17,485 bases of DNA, taken from positions 9,304 to 26,788 of the forward strand of contig JANBQC010000391.1 in assembly GCA_027576995.1 (NCBI GenBank), written 5' to 3'. The DNA is from Dimargaris cristalligena (Eukaryota > Kickxellomycota > Dimargaritomycetes > Dimargaritales > Dimargaritaceae). Made by a program: the position numbers and the translations under genes. Below the pieces are notes generated by a model. It searched no databases and was not told where the DNA came from. It saw nothing but the letters and a program-made list of their open reading frames with translations. Position 1 is the stretch's first letter. Every line of letters begins with the position of its first letter. Shown here in pieces: positions 1-8,600 of the stretch.

Positions 1-64
1 CAGCATCTCCTCTCCCCACAATTCCGGCGTGCCTTATCGCGACTGGAGGAGGATGTGTGCACTG

Positions 65-232
65 ATTGGCCCTCCGTGTAGGGGCGGGGGTCCTACTGGG
101 TAAAGGAGAAGTGGGGGAGGGACATTTTTACTGACCCGCGTCATGTATGCGCCCCTCTCTCACGAATTGACGCAACTCCCTGCATGCTGCATTCCCGCCG
201 GTTTAGTTTAGAGTTACCGTTGACTATAAATA
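65..232 (+). promoter_or_regulatory. Candidate promoter elements: inverted CCAAT, GC box, TATA
   Basis: Three classical RNA polymerase II elements occur in the expected order ahead of pyruvate carboxylase: ATTGG (CCAAT on the other strand) at 65-69, GGGGCGGGGG at 81-90 and TATAAATA at 225-232. A TATA box there would place transcription start near 255-265, giving a leader of about 500 nt before splicing. The elements are read directly from sequence. Their use is inference, since such short motifs also occur by chance. Confidence 0.4.
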
Positions 233-444
233 CTCGTACACGCCGCCTCCGTTACCGTCGCATGACTGCTTCCATCTCCGCTACTTTCTCGATACCCTTC
301 TCCCCATTCTTTCGTCCCAGCTCTTCGACACTGCGATCCTTGGCTTATTACGCCGCGACTCTATATCTCCCTTTTGGTGTCGGTTTCACCCAGTTTCAAT
401 TATATTCACCTTAGCCCCCTTTTATACCCCTTCATACGGCCGAG

Positions 445-642
445 GTAAGTGCTGTTTGACTCATGTTTCACCTACCTCTCCATTAACTATCTATAGCGGT
501 GGTCTACTCTTGTCTGGCGGCTACACACCAGCCCAGTTCTGAGCCCTGTCTATTCCACCAAACAAAAGCCCTACCCCACTTTTTCATAGACCCCCCCCCG
601 TGTATACCCCATTCGAGGCATTCCCTTTTTATATTTTTATAG
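445..642 (+). other. Candidate 5' UTR intron of pyruvate carboxylase
   Basis: The donor GAG|GTAAGT at 445 matches the consensus perfectly and resembles the donor of intron 1 (GTAAGT at 921). Three acceptors are possible: CTATAG ending at 496, TTTTTCATAG ending at 589 and TTTTTATAG ending at 642. The two longer choices have better polypyrimidine tracts and lengths nearer those of the coding introns in this window (240-363 nt). The extent given is the longest option, and the acceptor is not resolved. Confidence 0.3.
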
Positions 643-770
643 TTTCGGTATGCGCATATATACTAGTCCTAAAAACCCCTTCCTTGCTAACTTATTAAAC
701 TCCTTCCTGCTTGAACCAACCTATAACGGGTGAATATCCCCTGTTATATACGCCCTATTTGCCGTCCACC

Positions 771-3700
771 ATGGGTACCAGCCACCAGGCCAACTCCCGC
801 CCTTCGACCATGCCCCAGGCACAGAACCCCAGTCCCACTTTCCATTCACTGGAGTACTTGCGCAAGACCAACTCCCTCAACTTGGGGCCGCATAAGAAAG
901 TTCTCATCGCCAATCGCGGGGTAAGTACTGTCGGCCTGGCTTTTCCATACCACTTCCCTTTACCCGTCCTTCTAAACTACGTTTCACAGAGCGGATGCGA
1001 AGGAACGGGAGGGGGGTTATCAGACTATCAGGCCCATGGTCTGCCTATCATTACTCTAATCAGCCTTTGATTCAAGCCGCCGATCCTCATGCAAAGGCGT
1101 CGGCTCTCCTCAGGATTACGGCCCCCACCACTTTCCTAGATAGGAGGGCCAACTTTCCGTACATTAGCGCTGATGTTGATGCCATATCTAACCATTCCCC
1201 CTACCCCCACCTTAATCATCCCTTTAACCTCTTAGGAAATCGCCATTCGGCTGATCCGGGCGGCTCATGAATTGGGTCTGCAAACCGTCGGTATTTTCAG
1301 CTATGAGGACCGATTCAACATGCACCGCTACAAGGTAATTTAGCGTCTAGCCACCTAATTACTCTAGGCCCTCTCGCCGAGTCCCCCCAGGGGGCCACGA
1401 CTAGTCTTGCATGCCTTTAATTGGTCACTGCAAATTAGGAATATATTAGCTTCTTATGGTTGAGATCAGATGCTGCACCTATCACCACCTCGCTTGCCTC
1501 CCCAAGTAATATAACCCATTTAGCCTGACCAATTCTCACCATTATTTCCTTATCTATCTAATCGTATATTATTAATGGGATGATCGACCCACTTTACCCC
1601 CATAGGCGGACGAGTCCTACCAAATTGGAGAGCATGGCGAGTTCACTCCAGTGGGGGCCTACCTAGCCCAAGATGCCATTATTGCCATTGCTAAGGAACA
1701 CCACGTATCCATGATCCACCCTGGCTACGGCTTTCTGAGTGAGAACGCTGACTTTGCCCGTAAGGTTGAGGCGGCCGGAATCGCATTCGTGGGTCCCAGC
1801 GCCGACGTCATCGATCGGTTGGGTGATAAAACCGCCGCCCGGACCATTGCCATTGCCTGCAAAGTGCCCGTCGTACCCGGTACCCCCGGTCCGATCACCA
1901 CCAAGGAAGAGATTGAGACTTTCGTCCAGGAACACGGCTTCCCCATCATCATCAAGGCCGCCATGGGTGGTGGCGGACGTGGTATGCGTGTAGTATGGAA
2001 GAACTCCGAGCTAGCCGATGCCTTTTCCCGGGCCAAGAGTGAAGCCCTGGCCGCCTTTGGGGACGGCACGGTGTTCGTGGAGCGTTTCCTGCACAAGCCC
2101 AAGCACATTGAGGTCCAACTGCTGGCCGATAGCGAGGGTAAGGTCCTCCATCTCTTCGACCGTGACTGCTCAGTGCAGCGTCGCCACCAGAAGGTTGTCG
2201 AGATTGCGCCTTCCATTGATTTGGAAGAATCCGTCCGCCAGGCTATGCTGGCCGACGCTATCAAACTGGCCGAACATGTGGGCTACCGCAATGCTGGTAC
2301 GGCCGAGTTTCTAGTGGACCAGGAGGGCCGCCACTACTTCATTGAAATCAATCCCCGTATTCAAGTGGAGCATACCGTGACCGAAGAGGTGACGGGCCTG
2401 GATATCGTTTCCATGCAAATGCAAATTGCGGCTGGTCTGACCTTCAAGGACCTGGAAATCTCCCAGGACGCAATCGAGACCCGCGGCTGTGCCATTCAGT
2501 GCCGTATTACCACTGAGGACCCCGCCCAGAACTTCCAACCCGACACGGGCCGTATTGAGGTTTACCGTTCGGCGGGTGGCAACGGAGTCCGCCTGGACGG
2601 TGGGTCGGGTTTCGCCGGCTCCATCATCACCCCCCACTACGACTCGCTGTTGGTCAAAGTGACCTGCTATGGTGATACCTACGAGAAGGCTCGGCGCCGC
2701 ATGCTGAGTGCCCTGGTGGAGTTCCGTATCCGCGGTGTTAAGACTAATATCGCCTTCCTGCAGAACGTGCTTACCCACCCTACCTTCCGCTCGGGAAAAT
2801 GCTGGACCACTTTCATCGATGACACTCCTGAGTTGTTCGATATTATGAAGAGCCAGAACCGCGCCCATAAGATTCTGGCCTACCTTGGCGACATGATCGT
2901 GAACGGCAGCAGCGTCAAGGGACAGGTTGGCGAACCCAAGCATTTGATGCACGTCGAAATCCCCCAACTGGAGCGCCCCGACGGGCCCCTCAAAGTCACG
3001 ACCGATTACCCGAAGGGTTGGCGTCAAATCTTCTTGGACCAGGGTCCCGAGGCATTCGCTCAGGCCATTCGGAAGCACCCCGGTCTACTGATCATGGATA
3101 CCACCTGGCGTGATGCCCACCAGTCTCTGCTGGCCACCCGCCTGCGGACCATCGATATGCTCAATATTGCCCGCACCACGGGTCACGCCTTGCACAACGC
3201 CTTCAGTTTAGAAATGTGGGGCGGGGCTACGTTCGATGTAGCCATGCGTTTTCTGTACGAGGACCCCTGGGCTCGGCTGGATAAGCTGCGGGCCCTCGTT
3301 CCCCACATCCCGTTCCAGATGCTGCTGCGCGGTGCCAACGCCGTGGGCTATACCTCTTATCCCGATAATGTCATTTACGACTTCTGTGAGAAGGCCCGGA
3401 AACACGGTATTGATGTATTCCGCGTCTTCGACAGTCTCAACTACTTCGAGAACCTGAAGCTCGGTATCGACGCTGTCCGGGCCGCGGGCGGTATCGTCGA
3501 AGGTACCGTGTGTTATACGGGTGACGTCTCGGACTCCTCTCGTACTAAGCACACCCTGCAGTACTATCTGGATCTGGTCGCTCAGCTAGTCGACTACGGG
3601 ATCCATATTTTGGGTATCAAGGATATGGCGGGTCTGCTGAAACCCAAGGCGGCCCGCATGCTGATTGGGGCCATCCGGGAGCGCTTCCCTGATCTGCCCA

Positions 3701-4935
3701 TTCACGTCCACACCCACGATACGGCCGGTACTGGTGTAGCCAGCATGCTGGCCTGTGCCGAAGCCGGCGCGGATATTGTGGACGCGGCCATTGATTCCAT
3801 GTCTGGTATTACTTCTCAGCCTTCTATGGGTGCGTTGGTGTCTGCTCTTCAGGGTACTTCTTACGACACGGGTATCTCCTTCAAGGACATTATGTCCATC
3901 AACGACTACTGGGAACAGATCCGCCTGCTCTACAGCTGCTTCGACCCGGGTGTGCGGAGCAGTGACGCCGGTGTCTACGAACACGAGATGCCCGGAGGTC
4001 AATACACCAACCTTATGTTCCAGGCCCAGTCATTGGGCTTGGGCTCCCAGTGGAAGCAGGTCCGGGAGGCCTACATTGAGGCCAATAAGCTGTGCGGCGA
4101 TATTGTCAAGGTGACTCCGTCGTCTAAGGTCGTTGGTGATTTCGCCCAATTCCTGGTCTCGAACAAACTCAACGAGAAGGACGTTCTGGCCAACGCCAGA
4201 TCGTTGTCCTTCCCCACTTCGGTGGTCGAATATTTCCAGGGCTACTTGGGTCAGCCCTACGGTGGGTTCCCGGAGCCCCTGCGCAGCAATATCATCAAGG
4301 ACTTGCCGCGCATTGACGGCCGCCCCGGGGCCAGTCTCGCTCCCTTTGACTTTGGTCAGCTGCAGACCGACTTGACCAAGAAGTACGGAAGATCCATGCG
4401 CCCGGTTGAGCTCAGCAGTGCCGCCCTCTACCCCAAGGTATTCGATGAGTACCGCGCAATGGTGGAGAAGTACGGTGATTTGTCTGTCCTCCCCACCCAT
4501 TTCTTCCTGGCTCCCCTCAACATTAACGAGGAGTGCCACATTGAGATCCAGCAGGGCAAGCTGCTGATCATCAAGTATGTGGCCTGTGGGCCCTTGAACC
4601 CGGCCAGTGGTCGCCGTGACGTGTATTTCGAACTCAACGGCGAGGTCCGGGTCATGTCCATCGAGGACAAGAGTACCAGCACAGCCCACGCCATCCGCCC
4701 CAAGGCTGACACATCCCGTCCCGGCGACATCGGCGCTCCCATGGCCGGTGTCGTGGTTGAGATGCGTGTCAAGGAGGGGGCTGAGGTCAAGGAAGGAGAT
4801 CCGCTGTGCATCCTGAGTGCCATGAAAATGGAGACCGTGGTTTCGGCACCTGTGTCGGGCCATATTGAGAGCCTAGCTACCAAAGAGGGCGACTCTCTGT
4901 CGGCTGGCGACTTGATTGTGCGTATCATTGCTTAA
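771..4935 (+). CDS. PYC: Pyruvate carboxylase, three exons (1192 aa)
   Basis: This biotin enzyme carboxylates pyruvate to oxaloacetate with ATP and bicarbonate, refilling the TCA cycle and feeding gluconeogenesis; fungal forms are usually cytosolic. Exons are 771-920, 1236-1334 and 1606-4935, all joined in phase 0, restoring ANRG|EIAIR and HRYK|ADES. The ATG at 771 has a strong context (CCACCATGG). Biotin carboxylase (about 45-500) shows HPGYGFLSENADFA (121-134), the GGGGRG ATP loop (204-209) and EINPRIQVEHT (330-340). Carboxyltransferase shows DTTWRDAHQS (from 581), a probable carbamylated lysine in GIKDMAG (K755) and the metal-binding HTH (785-787). A tetramerisation region follows, and the C-terminal biotinyl domain carries AMKM with K1157. 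Length is close to the 1178-1180 aa of yeast enzymes, so it looks intact. Codon use is strongly biased to C/G third positions, fitting high expression. No clear mitochondrial presequence is visible. Confidence 0.97.
921..1235 (+). other. Intron 1 of pyruvate carboxylase
   Basis: 315 nt, phase 0, GTAAGT donor and CCTCTTAG acceptor. A CTAAC branch-site candidate and a long pyrimidine run (about 1187-1232) precede the acceptor. Removing it joins ANRG to EIAIR, the invariant N-terminal biotin carboxylase motif. Confidence 0.93.
1335..1605 (+). other. Intron 2 of pyruvate carboxylase
   Basis: 271 nt, phase 0, GTAATT donor and CCCCATAG acceptor after a T/C-rich tract. Removing it joins the exon ending HRYK to ADESYQIGE, the expected conserved sequence of the family. 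Confidence 0.92.
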
Positions 4936-5089
4936 TTTCGGATGCAAGTAACACGGGATTCCCCCGTGTGTGATTGTGGATAGTGATGTGATCTTGCTGT
5001 GTATTCAATAGGGGTGACCACCACCCGTATTTCATTTAGTTATTTGTTAAATCATTTTAGTGCTTTCTAGGTTTTGTCTATATCGGCCG

Positions 5090-5095
5090 AATAAA
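5090..5095 (+). terminator. Poly(A) signal AATAAA after pyruvate carboxylase
   Basis: A canonical AATAAA lies about 155 nt downstream of the PYC stop codon, inside a T-rich 3' UTR-like stretch. The motif is seen directly; its use as the cleavage signal is inferred from position. Confidence 0.5.
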
Positions 5096-5373
5096 AATAT
5101 GCCGCCTGGCCATTAAAATATCACTGCAATCAGTATGATGGCCCTAAGATTGCACTAAAGGTAGAGATGCTGCTGATTCGCTGCCGTATGTGGTGAAGCG
5201 ACATTAAAACTAAAGCCAGTTAGGAAAACGGTTTTTGATAAATCGGCCAAGTGTACCGATGTATGATTAAAATATCAAATGGAAACTCCCCAGGGAACCT
5301 GAAGCACCAACAAGCCATGAAACCATAAAGCCCCCCTAAATTGGCATACAGTGCCCTCGTTTCCATTTTTTTT

Positions 5374-5428
5374 GGACTAGGGCAGTCCAATATATGGGTG
5401 AATCATGGAGAAATACCGCAGTATATCC
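5374..5428 (+). repeat. Degenerate dispersed repeat, copy A (5' of CTC1-like gene)
   Basis: Ordered blocks GGACTAGGG (5374-5382), GGGTGAATC (5396-5404), ATGG and CAGTATATCC (5419-5428) recur in the same order and orientation in copy B at 10272-10315. The spacing between the two longest blocks differs by 4 nt. Looser similarity may extend to both sides (a TTTCCAT-like upstream block and an ATGGTCAAAA-like downstream block). I do not recognise the element. Confidence 0.45.
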
Positions 5429-5431
5429 CAC

Positions 5432-5458
5432 TTGACCATTGGGCCTGAAAATGGTCAA
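5432..5458 (+). promoter_or_regulatory. Perfect 9-bp inverted repeat upstream of the CTC1-like gene
   Basis: TTGACCATT at 5432-5440 and AATGGTCAA at 5450-5458 are exact reverse complements separated by 9 nt. The site is about 190 nt upstream of the CTC1-like ATG, so it could be a dimer-type factor site in the promoter or a hairpin in the leader. The pairing is seen directly; the function is unknown. Confidence 0.35.
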
Positions 5459-5647
5459 AATGAAAAACAGGGAAATGGGCATGCTACACATTCGTTTTGG
5501 TTCGACTTGTTCCTTCCTCGACTTTTCGGAGTTGGGTTATTTATTGCCCCCTGTTTCAATCCCTAATTCCTGTTGGTCTTCTAAGCTTTACTGGGCCGAA
5601 GTCGACTCAGTGTCGTTTCGCTGCATTGTCCTCGGAATCCCTTGGCC

Positions 5648-8600
5648 ATGGCAACCCTCGATGGCCTACTCGACACCTTTCTCCAAGCGACCCCCCACGA
5701 CGATGCCCCTCCACCCACGGTCCCCACCCCAAGAGAGACACCGACACGCACATTAGTCACGGGACTGATTCTGAGTCGAAGCGGCCTTCTTCAGGCCGCC
5801 GACCGGCGGATATTTCTACTTCGCTTGGCCCTGGACGCCGCATACCGGCGGGAGACCCCGGACCATGGTAGCGACCATACCGATCCTGGGCGCGGGGCTA
5901 ATAAGCCCTGCGAAGCGTTAGGCACCACCACGGTCTTGATCTACCCCCTCGCGGATGCGCCTGACCAGCACAGCCAGTGGCCGGTGGCCCGACAAATCGC
6001 TTTCCTGGATATTCGGGTCAGTCACTGGCGACTGCTCTCGGGTCTGACGATTCCCTGTTTGGTGTACACCGACCGGAGTCAGTGGGCTTGGCTATCAGCC
6101 ACGGAATCCAACCCATCCCCGCTGGATCTGGCGTCCATTCGCCCCGGTTTGAAACCCTACTATCGGTCGTGTCAGCCAACGGAACGGTGTATCACGGCAC
6201 CTCCCTTAAATAATCACCCGGCCTCCCCTGCGTTCCTCACCGCCGCGACGACTTCCCCTCCCCCTCGGCCTCATCCCATGTCGATCAAGCACTCCATCAT
6301 TGATTACCAGGGGAAAGTGACGCGGGTTCTAGATTGTTTACTCGGTCTATTTGAACTAGACCGCCGGCTTCTGCTATGCCTTAATCGGTGGCCGTCCTAC
6401 CGGCCCGGTGATTCCATACGGGTCGGCAGTCAGCTACGGATTCGGGATGGTCAAATGGGTCGGACGAGGCACCGCCTGGGCTTTTGGGACTCCCGGACGG
6501 GCGCTACTAAGTTGCCTGATCTACGAACTACCCCCACGGAAGCCAAGCACCCCTCTATTTTATTGACCGAGGGGTGCAGTATTTTATGGGCCTGTTCTGC
6601 TACTCATATTGATACGGACAACCCTGAGGAGACACTACCCGAAAACAAGACCATAGCACCAGCGACAGATGCTGATCTACCGTGTCTCATCCAGAGCCGC
6701 ATTCCCCCGGTTTACCGGGTTCGTCTAGGTATCATGGACTTCCTATATTTAGTGGACACGCTTTGGTTCTTCGAAAACTTCGGGTGCCCACCACTTGAGT
6801 CGGACCCCGATTTAAACTGGGTCCTACGGTGGTTCGACTGGTCCCTCTCGGATGATGCCCCTGTATCCGAGACCAGGCGGAACCTCCAGTATTTACAGAC
6901 TTCCTCCGCCCTGTCGGATGGAGACGATATGTTGATTGATTATTTTCTGCATGGACTGGCGGACTTCCCAGATTCCCAACCACCCCCGTGTGGAGTCGGA
7001 CAGTGGCTCTACCATTATCCAACGGACATTATCACAGCGCGGGACCTGGTATTCTACCTTAACCAGGTCCACCATTTCAACGAGCTGAATTGTGATACAG
7101 CATTGCGGTCGGCGTCCTCCGACTTCGTCGGCTATTACGGTGATTACGAAAGCGACATCGAGACCGAGTCGACAGTTGACCGTGTTTGTATGCCCGACGA
7201 CCGGGGCCGCGATCCCCCCACGGTGCTGGTGGGCACTCTCCGGGGATCGACTGGTCTACCATTATGCCACGGGGCTCTGCAATTGGGCGATGTCCTCGGT
7301 GTGGGGCGACGGCATACTATCCCCATCCGCATTATACCCCATCGGCAACCCATCCGGTATGATCGGTTCGCCGCCCCCTGCTTGAATCAGGTCTGGGCCT
7401 TTCGGCGTTACCAAATCATCCGGGAGGTGTGGCCCCGGGACCAGAACCGGAACCGGGATCGGCTGGACATCTACCCGGAGCGCACTGCCGTCTCTCGACC
7501 GCCCGTATTGGCCTACGTTTGCGCCTCGCTAGATGACGCGGTGTGCCTTAGTACGCCCCCGGTTCCATCCCTGTTGCCTAATATCAGCACATCCCTTCCG
7601 CCGTCCCAGTCGCATTCGCCCGACCCGTTGTCGTCCGAACCACACTCGAATGACACATTTGATACCGATAGTGCTTTGACCCAATCAACTGCACTTTTCT
7701 TACCCATTTACGTACACGCCCCCCAACTGAACCCTATCCCCCAGGACCGTAATTTCCTACGGGCGTGGGTCGAAGGGTATTGTTTCCCTATAGATTACGA
7801 ACATGCCAGTGAGAATGGCCCCCTACTATCGCAGGCTAACTCTACCTCGGCTTATCCACTGCCCCACCGCCGAATCAAAATAAAAGAACCTTTCCCAGCC
7901 AAGTTCAACAGCCGCCAATTTGCGTCGGACATGGTGGCAGCCCCCATTGCATTCGAGGAACTAAGACAGTTCTATCTGATCAATTATTCCACCCCGGAGG
8001 ACTCGGGTCAAACCAAGTCGGCACTTGGAACCCAGGATATTAATAGTACAACTATCGTCCATCGAGTAGCGACCGTTACTCTAGTCACCCCCGCTGATTC
8101 AATACCACCGCCTAATTCATTCCCGAAACTAGCGCCGCCCCTCGATCAACTGAAAACCATTACCGGTGACCTAAGGACTAATCTTCACCTCCTTCTCGAC
8201 GAAGCAAGCCACAATCGGATGGCCCATTATTGGACCGAAACCATCCTGCCCCAGGGCCTCCCCATTCTACCCCTTTTTCGGGTCCTCGATACAATCCAAT
8301 CCCTGACGAACCGTCCGGCCTTGAATGCCCGGGAGGACTCGGCGGAGACCAGTGGTCCGACAAACCCATCCTTCGGCCGCTTAGCTTCCTTTAGCGGAAC
8401 CATCATGGACCACCGGTGGGTATCTGTGGCCGATTTACCCATGGATATCCAACTGTTGACGGGGAACGTGCGGCGCACCAATGTAGAAGAACCCCAGGAT
8501 CCCGGCCCCACACTCGGGCTCGGACCCCCGAACCACATTCTGTTGCTCCGGGTGGACGACTGCGGGGACCGTCCGGCCCTTATCGACGTATATTGGGATT

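Larger units (their letters stand above)
1..770. other. Upstream region and 5' leader of pyruvate carboxylase
   Basis: No protein-coding gene is supported here. The stretch holds promoter-like elements in its first third (ATTGG, a GC box and TATAAATA, listed separately). From about 260 to the ATG at 771 it is a long, strongly pyrimidine-rich leader. A perfect splice donor (GAG|GTAAGT) lies at 444/445, so at least one intron probably lies in the leader. A short frame at 184-414 starts upstream of and runs across the likely transcription start, and it has no recognisable content. I treat it as noise. Confidence 0.5.
4936..5647. other. Spacer between pyruvate carboxylase and the CTC1-like gene
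   Basis: 712 nt without a supported gene. It is AT-richer than the flanking coding sequence. It contains an AATAAA about 155 nt after the PYC stop, a CCAAT at 5387-5391, a 9-bp perfect hairpin at 5432-5458, and a degenerate repeat copy around 5374-5428 that recurs beyond the 3' end of the next gene. Short frames near 5439-5871 show no family features. Confidence 0.6.

Noticed and set aside
184..414. 76-codon frame upstream of PYC
   Set aside because: It overlaps the TATA element and the presumed transcription start, has no homology I recognise, and stops before the candidate splice donor, so it cannot extend PYC.
2311..3078. 255-codon open frame antisense to pyruvate carboxylase
   Set aside because: Same cause: a shadow of biased codons in the biotin carboxylase region, with no motif of its own.
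4030..4863. 277-codon open frame antisense to pyruvate carboxylase
   Set aside because: It lies entirely within the conserved carboxylase exon on the other strand. The strong third-position C/G bias of PYC removes stops from the antisense frames, and the translation shows no family features.
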